Source: Leptodontidium sp. MPI-SDFR-AT-0119
Lineage: Eukaryota > Ascomycota > Leotiomycetes > Helotiales > Leptodontidiaceae
NCBI GenBank assembly: GCA_020726505.1
Contig: JAHLEZ010000009.1
Coordinates: forward strand, 558,001 to 622,000
Direction: 5' to 3'
DNA length: 64,000 nt
Part shown: positions 18,254 through 29,793 of the stretch, one piece after another
Layout of the letters: the number at the start of each line of letters is the position of its first letter
How positions within the stretch are numbered: the first letter of the stretch is position 1
Notes under the pieces: generated by a model
What the model was told of the DNA's origin: nothing
Seen by the model: only the letters and a program-made list of their open reading frames with translations
Databases searched by the model: none
Translations under genes and position numbers: made by a program

Positions 18254-20194
18254 ATGGAAGATCCACTGTATCGAAAAATATCGGGTTCATCTTGTATTCG
18301 GTGCTTATCAATGACTTCGACTTCAGAAGGAATACAGGCTCTCACCTCGGATTATGGGTACCAGCATCATGATATGAAGGAACTACAAAACTCTGCGAAT
18401 CTCGGCTGTCCTCTCTGTCATCTATGTTGTATTCGCATATACCACTCGCAAATATCGTTTAAAGATCGACGTTTCCTTCTATTTCACGCCCAATTGTCCG
18501 ATGGAAGGACACCTGATGGCCGGCCCCAATTTAAAATATCAAAATTAGTCTTCAAGATACGGGACAGGACGGCTACCTTGGCAACCAAATTTGAATTTCA
18601 TGCCTACACATCCAGAGGTATGTGAAAATGGCCGCATACGTTATTGAGACTAAGGATAATTCCAGGAAACCCATCCGCCATTTGTCTACAAGAAATTGAT
18701 ATTGATCTGGACGTTGCAGGCTATGACTCGTCAGAAAAGATCCGAGCACAGCTACAAAAATGTTGCGCGAAGCATGAGCAGTGCGGAAAAGCTAGCACTC
18801 CAGCACTTCCGAGTCGAGTGATAGATGTCGGTCACAAAGACGGATCTACTACGCCCAAACTTCATGTCACCAAGCATCAAGAATTTGGGCCATATGTTGC
18901 ATTAAGCTACTGTTGGGGCGGGCAACAAGAGACCACAACATCAAAAAATATCACGGCAAGAACGAAAGAACTTTCTTTGGCAGAACTTCCACCAACTATC
19001 AAGGATGCAGTTGCAGTTACTCGCAGCCTTGGGATTCGATATCTCTGGGTTGATGCACTATGTATCATTCAGGATTCCCCCACAGACAAGACCAACGAAA
19101 TAGCATTGATGGGCGAAATCTATAAAAACTCAACCATAACTGTTGCGGCGGGAAATGCGACCAGTGTTGGGGAAGGTTTTTTAATGAGACGGTCCCTACC
19201 AGCTGCCTGCTCTCTACCTTTCTATGTCTCGGAGGAGCAGTCAGGGACTGTCTGGCTCCAAGATCAGAAAACATTCAAGAGATCTCCTGAACCATTGGAC
19301 TCCCGCGCCTGGACCTTGCAGGAGTTCCTCCTCTCTCCTCGAATTCTGTATTATGGTTCGCACGAGATCGTGTGGCGTTGTCGGACCGAGCATTTGAAAA
19401 GTTGGATCTACTTAACATCTTGGCTAGTTTACCCGCTACCTTCAACTTCATACTTACCTCTATCTATCTTTGAGAGAGATGCCCTGACTACATCCAAAAC
19501 CGCTCAGAATCAAGACGACGTTTGGAGAACTATTATCATAACATATAGCAAACGAAATATCACTCTTTCAGAGGATCGTTTGCCAGCTTTGGCAGGAATC
19601 GCCGCTGAGCTCCAGGTCCTTTGGAACGACAAATATGTGGCCGGCCTATGGCAGAAATGTCTTGTCAGAAATCTTCTCTGGGTCGCTGAAGCGAAATACG
19701 GGTCACACTTGGACAAGAACCAACCATTAATACGTAACTGTAACGATGTGGTAACGGGCTACCAATCTCCTGGCTGGTCCTGGGCCACATACCACTATCC
19801 AATTGAAATCTTCAAAATGGAAACAGAAGTCGCAGAAGTCATAGACTTCGGTGTTGATTTAGTCTCGTATCAAGCATTATTTTCGAGCGTATCCCATGGC
19901 TGGCTTTCTTTAAAAGGAAGGCTAGGCAGAGGAGATGCGATAAGGGGGTGCAAAGTCGATTCTTTTAGATATATCACGGATGGTAGGGTCCAAGATGAGA
20001 GCCTTATTAACGAAAGTACTAGAGTCTTGCTTCTTGGGTATGGAAAAAAAAGGGTCCCTTATTGGGGTTATGCATTACGGCCGTCGGGTATAGGAACCTA
20101 TTTACGAATTGGGATCGCCATAGTATATTTATCGTCGACTGCCAGCCTTTTATGGCCAGAAGGGTGTAAGAACCAGATTGTTAAAATAATATAA
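18254..20194 (+). CDS. HET-domain (heterokaryon incompatibility) protein
   Basis: Intact two-exon gene: exon 1 18254-18617, a 48-base intron (GTATGT...CCAG, 18618-18665), exon 2 18666-20194, giving 630 residues. The domain is diagnostic. YVALSYCWGG lies near 18893, LPPTIKDAVAVTRSLGIRYL followed by WVDALCIIQD near 19000, EIYKNSTITVAAG near 19120, and the third block RAWTLQEFLLSPRILYYG near 19300. The N-terminus has a CPLCHLCC Cys cluster often seen in this family, and the C-terminus (GWSWATYHYP..) fits as well. HET proteins trigger programmed death upon non-self recognition (family knowledge). It is the only clearly undamaged typical host gene in the window, yet lies between repeats. Partner specificity cannot be told. 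Confidence 0.93.
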
Positions 20195-20893
20195 AGAGTA
20201 GATGTTAGTTACTGTCGGCAAATCTTTAAGTAGCAGCCCATTTTACGTTCGATACTCAGGCTCTTAATTCTTAATCCCGAAAATTAGTATCCGCCTACAT
20301 CGATTAATCCTTAGGCCGTGGTCTACTTAATACGGAGAGCAGGGACTTAAGCGAGCGTATAAGCTTGTTATCATCGTAGCTATATGTCACATCCACAAAG
20401 ATCCAGGACTCTAGGGGAAGAGCAAACAGAGGATTTGTGTCAAGGGTTGCACCCGTAGAGTAGTCTTGGAGTGCTCCAGCGACTGCCTCACGTGCTATCA
20501 CATGAGCTTATATGAGCTGGAAGCTTCTCGAATCTCCTGAGTGTGGCAAAGGATTAGGGTATATAAGGTCAGAGGAGATCTGCTTGGGTTCAGCAATCGA
20601 ACCTTCTTGTACTTAGAAAGCCCTGTAGCATCAATCACGTGCATTGACTTCAGGCCCTGACAATTTGTATTAGAGAACTAAAGACAAAGAGAGAAGAAGG
20701 TTCAAGGAGCCTCCTTCTTCAAATACTCCCCCTTATCACCCTTATCGCTTATTCACTATAAGCAAGGCTCCGTCTATTCACACAATCGCCTACGGCTCCA
20801 CTTCGGTTCCGGTTCCCACGTGACCTGGAACTTGGGCGTCTAGTGGTGCATAACACTATAGAGGGTTAGCGCGTATAAACGTGGGTTATTAAA
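20195..20893. other. Intergenic with a possible degraded copia-type solo LTR (20496-20634)
   Basis: An 8-base direct repeat TCACGTGC flanks 20496-20634, which contains GGGTATATAAGGTCAGAGG and GCAATCGAACCTTCTTGTAC, sequence of the kind seen in fungal copia LTRs. The ends are not TG..CA, so this is tentative. A 65-codon minus-strand frame at 20304-20501 has no recognised motif. Nothing else is seen. Confidence 0.35.
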
Positions 20894-21226
20894 TGTTCCG
20901 AACTGAAGCCGATTTCGAACTCCACTATATCGCCACCATATTAATCTAATATTTCAGAACTGAAACTGCCACTGTGGTACTTAAACTCATTTGAACGGAT
21001 TTCGAAGGCTTCGTGTGTGCCGCAGGCTAGCACCCATGTAAGAAGGTTCTTCGAAGAGAAAAAGAATGAGAGTTTTGAGGACTTCGGATTTGTTTAGTAA
21101 TCTCTTATATAATCTTGTGGCTTATGAGCTGGTGGCTTGGGGCCCCTGTCCCTGCACTCTAAACTTCGTCGATTTCGTCGATTTCGTCCAACTTATTAGG
21201 TTCGAAATCGGCTTCAGTTCTGGACA
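20894..21226. mobile_element. 333-base non-autonomous element with 27-base inverted ends
   Basis: The left end (20894-20920, TGTTCCGAACTGAAGCCGAT...) is mirrored at 21200-21226 with only a few mismatches. No coding capacity. Internal blocks recur at 17740-17940 and 25985-26169 (GCTTCGTGTG.GCCGCAGGCT, ATCTTGTGGCTT). No clear target duplication was found. Confidence 0.7.
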
Positions 21227-21463
21227 CTCACTGATTTGACTTTTGACCTATATTTTATACGGCGCTAACCTTACATGGCTGGTCTAATTTTATACTTATA
21301 ACGCGGCTTCGATAAGTTAGTCTTCTCCTCTATTGGCTAAGCTGTTGTGTCACGACACATCGTGTTGGTTTGGACGGCGGCTAAACCGAATAGCCTCACG
21401 GTGGCGATCCCGCCATCCTCTCGTTCCGACCTCTCCTTCCTCGTTCTAGCATTTATAAACCTC

Positions 21464-24400
21464 ATGGCCGAAGTCTTTGGCATCACTGCCGGCGTGGCAG
21501 GATTCGTTTCTCTTCTTCTTTAAGTTATTAGAGGTATTAACACCCTGCGCGAGATAGGTCGTCGCGTGGACAAGGCTCTAGCCGGGCTAGCCTCTCTTAT
21601 AAATGAGTTGACATGCTTGAAGTATCTTATAGAAGAGGTCATAGCCAAGGCATTATGTAATGACAATTTGGTGCTCCAGTTGTGCCATGCGAGCTGCGAA
21701 TAGGTCGGTAGATGTCTCGAGAAGCTAAAGAAGAAGGTCCCATCGGAGTCGGAAAGTACGGGGAAGCAAAAATTGCTTAAAATATTTGCTTTTCGGCACT
21801 GGAAAGAGGATGTGGAAGTCTTGTAGCGGAGTATCCAGGGCGCCAAGATTAACCTAATCCTGTGAGTATGTAGTCTTAATGTCTTGTCTGTATTTAGAAG
21901 CTGAAGGCATCGTCTCTAGGGTGAACGCACGTTCCAGCTCAATTCGACTAGAAGAACTTATACTAGTAAATTAGATTTATATTTTATCGCCTCTAGTCTT
22001 AAGTTCGGAGGGCAATCTTCACATAACTCTTCTATTACCGCTAACCCTAGCTTTACCTTTATTTAATAAATCTAAGGTTGACGGCCACATTATAGCTTGT
22101 ACCTAACCTCCTAATTTTAGACGTCACTGGAATTGCGCAGAAAGACACTGTTCTTGCTCCTGCCACTATATAACAAGAACAACCCGACAGTTCTGGGCAT
22201 TGGAATATACTCTTCTATATGTATTTCGCTAAACCTGCGACAACAGAACCTATAATTCCACTAAATACGGTGGAGCATTTAGCTTCGCACTTTTATAACT
22301 TGGACTTCGATGGTCTGTAATTATTTAATTCCACATTCTCGCGGCGCCAGGAAAACTCTTATTTCGTCTTGTTTTCGAAGTAGAGCGAATCGTCCTATAT
22401 ACTTCCCCCGGATTTGAGACTCTTTGGAGATGCCAAAATCACCTGATTTCGGTCGAGGATGCTCGAGACAGGCTCGTTAAGCTTTATTGTTTAGACTTAA
22501 CTTTCAAGAATTATGTTAATCCGGGTGGAACATCCTATATCGAGGTAAGATTATTAAAATAAATGGCTTGCTATCTCTAACAAATAGGACAGGAGTTTGT
22601 GAGAGCACCTTGGAGAGGTTGTGTGAGCGATTAATATACACTCCTCGAGCTCTTTATGCGCGAATTTGGGATAACGAGGGGAACTTAAAGTGCGAGGTAG
22701 GTGTGGTTCATTGTTTGGCCCACTGTACTATATTCTAAGCAGAACTAATTGTCCCGTGTGCTTCTTGTAGATTTCTTGCTCGTTGTGCAAGGTGGATTGG
22801 AGAAGGTCCTTATTTAGAATTATTGGAAATTCTTCTTGACCTTGGCTTTAATACAATTTTAATTGACTCCCCGCATGCACAGAACTGGCCGGAGCCATCT
22901 TTACCGAACTGGTTGGTTAAAGACCTGGCGCCTGATTTATTCTTCGTTGAGTATTAAAGTATGTTACTTAAAGATAATTAAGGCAAGCCGAAACTTAATT
23001 TCCAGGTAGCAATTAACCTGTGCTAACCATCTTGTGTAGGGTTCGCTAACATGGCTCCGCTTCATGAAGCCGTATTACTTGGTTCATTTGAGTTGGTCAA
23101 CGAGTGAATCACCCGCTTTAACAAAAACGAAAGGAATTTCCTAGGCCAGACGCCTATACACCTTGCAACTAGCAACCTTAAACACCTGCTTGCTCTAGTA
23201 AACGCTGGCCATGACATAAATGCTGTAGACAAATACGGTATCACGCCTCTTATGTACGCCGCTGCTGCCAACCTTAAGGAGTGTTTAATAGCACTCCTTA
23301 AAGCCGGTGCAAATCTATATCTTCGGGATACACGATACTAACACACCTTTATGCAATATGCCGCTGTTCGTGGACACTAGAATCTGATTCTTAAAAGCCT
23401 TTGCTGGATAGAGAATGTTATAAAGAAAGACATTGCCAGGAGCTAGGCTAAACATGCCATAATTTTGTATTACGTGACCTACCCGGACCGTTTTAGAATA
23501 AGAGAGGTGTCGTTCTAGCAGCTATTGGCCAAGTGTGGCTCTGTTCACTTTACATTTGACGATAGTAAAAAGGGGCAGAATAATAATAGCCTCTTATATT
23601 ACGTTAGGCCCGTTAAGGACGTTGAGGTTTTGCTTAAGCATGGCTTTATGCTCGTTAATCATGTGAATAGTACTAGTCAGCACGCTCTAATTAGTGCTGT
23701 TGTTAATTAGTGCCAGCCTGACGTAATTCGCAGGCTCCTTGGCGCTAGAGCTGAGATCGACCTCAAGGACAATTTACACTACACAACACTCTATTACGTC
23801 CTTAATAAACTACAAACTGCCGATGAAAACACAATTTGGGCAGCTATAAACGTTATAGGCATACTTTTGGCCAATGGCGCTAATGTCGTACACAGAGATT
23901 ATTACAGATGTCCCTGCTCACCCAATGGCTGCCTCCCATCCACGGTACTTAAACATTCTGTTACGATATATTCTTCTCTACATTGGGGCCTTTCTAGTCA
24001 CTGGAATGGCTCAGTCTAGTTCTCGAACATCGAGACACAAGGGAGGCAAAGACAATTCTTCTTTCGTTCATTCGAAAGGCAAAAGTCGATGAAATGGACA
24101 TGACATATGTTTGCTACAGCCATAACAGAGTCAGTTATTTATTACTGTTATTCTAGAATCACCTAACGACCGATGAGGACATCGATGAGATTTTAAATAA
24201 AGAATCTGAATTTGTCGAGATTCTGGGAAATGAAATAGCCCTGTGTTCTACCAAAGTGTACGAAACACTTCTAGATGATTGGATACTCCAGATCAAAGCA
24301 TCACTAGAGAGATCTTGCGTGAAGGTAATTGAGTATAATAAACAGTTTAAATGCGACAAGGTCGCCCTATACCAGGTACTCCTAATACTATTACTATTTC

Positions 24401-24759
24401 TATAAATATACAGACTAGCTAATTTAATGCCGCAGACCATATATTCGGTGGACTATAAGACTAACTGCTTCAAAACGAATGTCAGCTGTTTCCCGATTAA
24501 TAAAGATCCAGTGAGAGGGGGTAACGTCCGATATTGCTCGATATATTCGATGGATGGAGCATGAATATCATTATAGAAGCACATCGGGCCTAGGCATAGA
24601 AAAATCTCCTAAAGAAGACTAGTACTTTAGGAGGGTTTCTTGGCTGTATTGACTCGTTAGTGTACTTGAGCTATCAAGGGCGGAAATTACTGACAAGATG
24701 AGGAATATGCAGACAGAAGACCTAGAATGCAAATATAGGCCTATTAATGTGGAAGAGAG
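21464..24759 (+). pseudogene. Ankyrin-repeat protein with fungal STAND N-terminal domain, RIP-decayed
   Basis: Exon 1 starts MAEVFGITAGVAGFVSLLL and continues with LREIGRRVDKALAGLASLIN and KIFAFRHWKEDVEVL to a GTGAGT donor near 21863, the typical fungal N-terminal domain of STAND/ankyrin proteins. Farther on, ankyrin units are readable: NMAPLHEAVLLGSFELVNE (about 23048), TPIHLATSNLKHLLALVNAG, KYGITPLMYAAAANLKECL, VKDVEVLLKHGF, RRLLGARAEIDLKDN. Many CAG/CAA/TGG codons are now stops. At 24759 the reading frame is interrupted by a LINE and resumes after it. The protein would sense or scaffold rather than catalyse; the P-loop NTPase is not visible. Non-functional. Confidence 0.72.
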
Positions 24760-25464
24760 ATTCTAAGACTACAAACTCCCTCAGATAAACCAGGTCAAAA
24801 CCACCAAATTGAAGCTATATTAGCCTCTAAGGCTTTAATTAGTCAAGGAGCTAGTATCAATATCTCTTGGGTGCCTGGCCATTCTGATATAATAGGAAAC
24901 GAAGAGGTCGATAAATTAGCTAAACAAGCTACGAATATAAAGCCTTCTTGTAACTATACTTCTTTTGCATTTTTAGGAATACAAATTAATAAGATTATGA
25001 AATCTGAATATAGCCTCTTTTTAGAGACTAATAAGAAATCTAAATCGTTGTCTTCCTACGCTAGTAGGTACTTATATAAGGTTTCAAAAAAAATCCTTTT
25101 ACCTAGCGGAATAAATAGAGAAACAGCTAGCTCCTTTTTCCAGCTGAAGCTAGGCCATGGGTACCTTAAAGCTTATTTACACAGGCTAAGTATAACACAA
25201 AATAAACACTGTATTTGCGGCAGTATTGAAACTACGAGTCACTTGCTTTTAGATTGTAAAGAGTACCGAAGGCAAAGATTAACTCTTCTTCAAAATATAA
25301 GAAAAGAAACTAGCCTAAGGGAGTTAACTCTTGGTTTCCTATTACATACAAAAATTGGTATTAAACATACATTAGTATTCTTAAAAGAGACTAATATATA
25401 TACAAGAAAATGGCACTTAGAGAGAAGCGATAGGGTAGAGGAAGAAAATGAGGAAGAAAACTAA
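24760..25464 (+). CDS. LINE ORF2 C-terminal fragment (RNase H and Cys/His end)
   Basis: Open from the first base of the LINE to TAA at 25462-25464, without any stop. The early part is the end of an RNase H domain (SWVPGHSDIIGNEEVDKLAK, with the conserved WVPGH and the last acidic residue). The later part has the CICG...H.LLDC zinc-knuckle-like motif common at the end of fungal Tad ORF2. EN and RT are missing through 5' truncation, so it is not functional. The internal ATG at 24871 is not a natural start. Confidence 0.85.
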   Translation: MLRLQTPSDKPGQNHQIEAILASKALISQGASINISWVPGHSDIIGNEEVDKLAKQATNIKPSCNYTSFAFLGIQINKIMKSEYSLFLETNKKSKSLSSYASRYLYKVSKKILLPSGINRETASSFFQLKLGHGYLKAYLHRLSITQNKHCICGSIETTSHLLLDCKEYRRQRLTLLQNIRKETSLRELTLGFLLHTKIGIKHTLVFLKETNIYTRKWHLERSDRVEEENEEEN

Positions 25465-25689
25465 GGCTTTTAGCCTACAAAGACTGTAATTTCTTTTGTT
25501 ATTTATTTTATTGGAGTTTGGTTTATGAAGTTACATATTTCTTTACGTTAATAAAGGAGAATGCTCCTAAAGATACATTGGCAATCGTATAGGAAAGGAT
25601 AGTGTATATAAATAAGAAGACACGCTAGTAGACTAGCCGTGCTACATAGTTTATAACTAATACAGCACGTTAAAAGGAAAAAAAAAAAA
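24760..25689 (+). mobile_element. 5'-truncated LINE (Tad-like non-LTR retrotransposon) with poly(A) tail
   Basis: Ends in a 13-base A run (about 25678-25690). Flanked by a 13-14 base target duplication (AATGTGGAAGAGAG at 24746-24759; ATGTGGAAGAGAG at 25690-25702). The body contains the end of ORF2 and a 3' UTR that recurs at 27469-27769. Strong 5' truncation is usual for target-primed reverse transcription. It is inserted into the ankyrin-type gene. Confidence 0.92.
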
Positions 25690-25702
25690 ATGTGGAAGAG
25701 AG

Positions 25703-25950
25703 TATTAAGCACTTTCTACAGTCGTGGGAGATATGGGAAGAACGTTGGTTTTCGCTAGTTGACGAGGTTGAAACGCCACTGGGCAGATAGCACATTGAAT
25801 TGTAGGATCCTGTATAAAGTCAAGGTCTTACGTGAAATAGCAGAAATATCGACCGAATGGCTGGCGAAGCGACTAAATCCCCAGGAAGAGTTTTACACTT
25901 CACGTGCAACATCTCAGAGCGGGGAAATAAGGAGGAAGGACTTATGATCA
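25703..25950 (+). pseudogene. Continuation of the ankyrin-type gene after the LINE
   Basis: Frame reads VEE.SIKHFLQSWEIWEERWF, then SLVDEVETPLGR with stops after it. The sequence joins exactly to VEE before the LINE once one copy of the target duplication is removed. It fades out near 25950, shortly before the inverted-repeat element copy. Confidence 0.5.
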
Positions 25951-25984
25951 GGCTAGGTCAAAACCAAAGTCACGGAGTGTTCGT

Positions 25985-26169
25985 AACTAAAGCCGATTTC
26001 GAACCTTACTGTACTTACTAACTACTATTTCGAAGGCTTCGTGTGAGCCGCAGGCTAGCACCCATATTAATCGAAGAGAAAAGAGAGAAGAGAGAGCGGG
26101 GCCTTTCGGCATCGTTTTGTTTAGTAATCTCATATGCAATCTTGTGGCTTGTGGCTTGCCTTGTCGTTT
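25985..26169. repeat. Copy of the GAAGCCGATTTCGAA element, right end missing
   Basis: Left inverted end AACTAAAGCCGATTTCGAAC, then CGAAGGCTTCGTGTGAGCCG and TTTAGTAATCTC as in 20894-21226. The right terminal repeat is absent. Confidence 0.6.
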
Positions 26170-26308
26170 CCAACCCTGTGTTGTTTCAAAAAATACTGTT
26201 TTCTTCTTATTCAGAGGAGGTTTTACTTTATCCTTTTCCTTCGAAATGCCTTCTCTCTAAGCTAAAGCTGAGAGTAAGCCTGCAACGCTGAAGCGAGGCC
26301 ACCAAGAC

Positions 26309-27012
26309 ATGCATACGGAGATCAGCAGCGACACCCACCATTCCGTGAACACCGATGACAATCACAACGCCTGCGATACAGGCGGCGAGGACCCACGACT
26401 AGCAAAGATACGAAAGCCACGCTCAGCGCCTGCCGTAATTCCAACCACCTCCCGAAGGCACGCCCCAGAGCTCCACGCCGAACGGCCTAGCTCCCATGTG
26501 GCGCTGTCGACCGCCACACCTGAGATTGACGACGCGCAACCCCAGGTTGATCACGGTGTCCGTCGACCTTCGTCGATAATAGCCACCAGCACAGCTCGCG
26601 GCCTTCTCGAAGCCCGTCTACAGCACCAGAGACAGAACCAGTTGCTGAGTATCAAGAGTAGCCCTTCCAAGGCTTCCTCAAACGCGTCAGGATCGGGGAT
26701 GATGTGACCTTCAATCTTGAGTTCAAACTGCCATTAACCTCGGAACACCTTCACCTGCCGATTGATCCCAGTGCATTAGATATTAATCACGGCGCTACTA
26801 CACATTCCAAGATACACCAAGCACTATTGAAGCCAAAGAAGAGCAAGGTTTCATAGGTAGAAGACGATATAAAGCTAACCCAGATGTGGAACGAAGGCAG
26901 TTCGTGGGAATACATCTTCGCTAAACTCCCTCACCGGAGTAAAGGGTTCATCCGGGTGCGCTGTTCGACAAAATTCAAAAAGCGACCTCGTACAGGGGCC
27001 GGTCGTTCTTGA
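26309..27012 (+). pseudogene. Myb/SANT-type DNA-binding protein gene, frameshifted
   Basis: The first frame (26309-26707) has a low-complexity N-terminal region (NTDDNHNACDTGGEDPRL...). The frame then shifts by one near 26700, where the next frame reads DDVTFNLEFKLPLTSEH. After one TAG, a SANT/Myb-like helix set follows: EDDIKLTQMWNEGSSWEYIF with AKLPHRSKGFIRVRCSTKFK, ending at TGA 27010-27012. A mutated second copy of the N-terminal region is at about 58430-58590. Fungal genes of this layout are common and mostly uncharacterised. Confidence 0.6.
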
Positions 27013-27468
27013 ACTGATGGAGCAGCCGATTGCTTCACTGGGGTTGAAGGTCGAACTGCCAAACAGCGGCGATGATGACAATTCAAGAGGTTCTTGGAAG
27101 GCCAGGCTCGTCCGAGCATGAACAAGCAGGAGCCGATGGCCAGACGAAGAGGACTGAAGCTGTATGCCTCAGATGGGAGAACGGGGTGGGGGAAGAGATG
27201 AGAGAGAAGGCGGAGGAAGAAAGAAGGAGAGGGGAGAGGTGGACGTTCCTCGTCTACTTACTACTTACTAGCAGCACGTCTTAAATAAACAACTGCGGGG
27301 TTAACCATACAAATCAGTCATTTTCATATATATTATTGTATCATACAGATTTCCCCAACCAAAAGACGACGTTGACATCGCCTGCTATCTCGCGGAGCCA
27401 GCAGTCCTCCCGAACAACCGATCACCTTGAAAGCATTCCCATTTTCAAACAGCGTCTTGAGACTGGTG

Positions 27469-27769
27469 TAATATATGTACAAGAAAGTGGCATTTAGAGA
27501 GAAGCCAAAGAGCGGAGGAAGAAAGGGATAGCGAAGAAGACTAAGGCTCTTTAGCCTACAAATATATTCCCTTTGTTATTGTTTATCTAGAGTTTTGGTT
27601 ATGGAGTTACTTTTACGGGTTTATTTACAGGAGAATGTTCCTAAAGATACATTAGTAATCATATAGAAAAGGATATTATATATAAATAAGAAGACAGGCT
27701 AGTAAACTAGCCGTGCTACATAGTTTATAACTAATGCAGCACGTTAAAAGGAAAAAAAAAAAAAAAAAA
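27469..27769 (+). mobile_element. 3' end of a second LINE copy with poly(A)
   Basis: Homologous to 25380-25690 (GGCATTTAGAGAGAAG..., TAGCCGTGCTACATAGTTTA...) and ends in 18 A (27752-27769). It abuts directly the interior of the gypsy element starting at 27770. No convincing target duplication is visible, so the junction may be a later rearrangement. Confidence 0.8.
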
Positions 27770-29536
27770 GGGGACTCGTACTCTTTCCCCTTCTTCCGAC
27801 CGGTTAACACGTGCTTTTACGGCCGACCTCTAGCTAACCGCCGACTATTATCTACCGAAGCTAAATATGTTAATCTTAGCCGTAGAGCCCTTTAAGGTCA
27901 AGTACCCTCGACTCCCCTTTAGTAATTACAAGGGAGATATTAAATATAATACTTAAAAGATAAAGATAAAGCTATTCTTAAAAGAGTACTCCGGCAACTT
28001 TAAGAATAAAATGTCTTAAGTTAAGGCTTACTTCCGGTGTACTGCTAGCGAAGCTAAGACTATTATTCTTTAATATATAGATCCCGATTATGCCGGAACC
28101 TTTAACACAGTAGCCGACATATTAAAGGCGTTAGACTAGCGATTTTTCGACTATAACCGGGTCTAAGCTACTAAGAGACAATATAACTAACTTATTATAA
28201 GTAATATAATATATAACGATTTCCGGGTTAAATTCACGTTATACGCTATTATAAGCAAAATCGCTCGCACCCGCTAGTTTAAAGATATATGTAAGAAGGT
28301 ATCCCCGACTTTTAAATATATAATTTATATTAAGAAGTATAAGATAGACGATAATTATACTACTCTCGATAAGTTCCTGGCTATTACAGACCAGGAAAAC
28401 CGTAATATTACCTTAGAGAAAGCCGTTTTGACCTATAAAGCTCAGCCTAGCGTAGCCTTTAACACTAACGACTCGCGCGGTATCCTAAAGAAGGAAAACT
28501 GGCTTGTTACCTCCCTTACACTGGCTACCTCGACATAAAGACCCCTTACCCTAGCTCAAAGACAATCGTCGAATGTCTACTAGCGTATACCCTCCCCCTC
28601 GCCCGTCTTACGTTAACCTAAGTCTCTTGTACCTCCCCTTACACCTAAGGACGTCTCTTCCGACACTTGTCTCTACTGTAGTAAGACCGGCCATTAAGCT
28701 AGCGACTGTCCTAAGCGCCGTAAAGACTAGGCTCACAAGTCGATTTCCGAGTTAGTCGTCGCGAGGAACTAAAGACTAACGAGCTTTTAAAAAACTCTTA
28801 GGCCGTGGCAAAGACTCACACCTTAGCATAAGCTATAACTTATAAAAGGATTTAGTATTTAATTTCTGTGCTCTTATTAAAGGACAATAATTCTTAATTA
28901 ATATTAAACTAAGAAGGAATAGATTCTTTACTAAAACACTTATATATATTAATAGCGGAGCTAATATTTTTAGTGTAATTAAAACCTCTCTCGTATATTA
29001 ACTCGTTAAGTAATTTAATATCTCTTTTATATCTCTCCCTTAGTTAATCGTCTTAACTAGCTACAATGGCAGGAAAAGAAAGCCAATCGATACGGCCGTC
29101 CTACTTACTTTAACTATTAACTGCCAGCGAATTAACTTCCCTTTCCTAGTGACTAACTTAAGAAACACCGACGTTTTAATAAGTCGGAAGTTCTTAGAAC
29201 ATTATAACCTAAAGCAGTCGTATACTAAGAACCGTAATCGACTAGAATAGCCACTAAATATACTAGTCTAGCCGTACTTTAACTAACGAGTCTTTGTTAA
29301 TATTAACCGTTCCGACAAGCTAATTGTTAAGTCTTATTAGCTCGACGTAAAACGAAGGGATGCCCTCATAAATACGGATAATCACCGGCGAAGGCAGGCT
29401 AAGATTGCGGCACTCGACGACTCTTCTAAGTCAAAGGCACCCTCACGGCCCACCGCTAGCGTCTCGCCGACTCGACCCTCGAGCTTTATTAGAGAAGTTA
29501 AAGAGCGCTTATAAGTCATAGAAGATTAATTAAACC
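27770..29536 (+). mobile_element. Outer Ty3/gypsy element, 5' piece (gag to protease region)
   Basis: Matches the interior of the complete gypsy at 38600-40376 throughout; the 5' LTR and leader are missing. Contains gag (about 27800-28600), a CCHC knuckle remnant (DTCLYCSKTGH, then ASDCPKRRKD, about 28665-28725) and a protease-like region around 28950-29500. Heavily RIP-mutated. Interrupted at 29536 by a copia element, after which it continues at 37087. Confidence 0.88.
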
Positions 29537-29793
29537 TGTTAGTCCACAGGTCCTTACATGAGTATACTTCGGTCTAGAAAAGGGGGTGCGGGTTAAAGTC
29601 AAGGGTCAGAGCCTAGCCGGACTGGTTTCAGTAGATATTCGGTGGGGTTTCGTAGTATATAGTCTAGCTTTCCTCGCACTCTCTTAGAAAATACACAGAT
29701 TTTAAACTACTACATTTATTACTCTGTCGCTATACTCGTATTAGAATATATTTATATATACGGCGTAGTATATAAACCGGTATTACACCGACA
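29537..29793 (+). repeat. 5' LTR of the copia element
   Basis: TGTTAG...CCGACA, 257 bases, same family as 6771-7017 and 57932-58282. Confidence 0.9.

Noticed and set aside
20488..20642. TCACGTGC direct repeats as proof of an LTR insertion
   Set aside because: Eight bases does not fit the 5-base duplication of LTR elements and the ends are not TG..CA, so it is kept only as a tentative remark.
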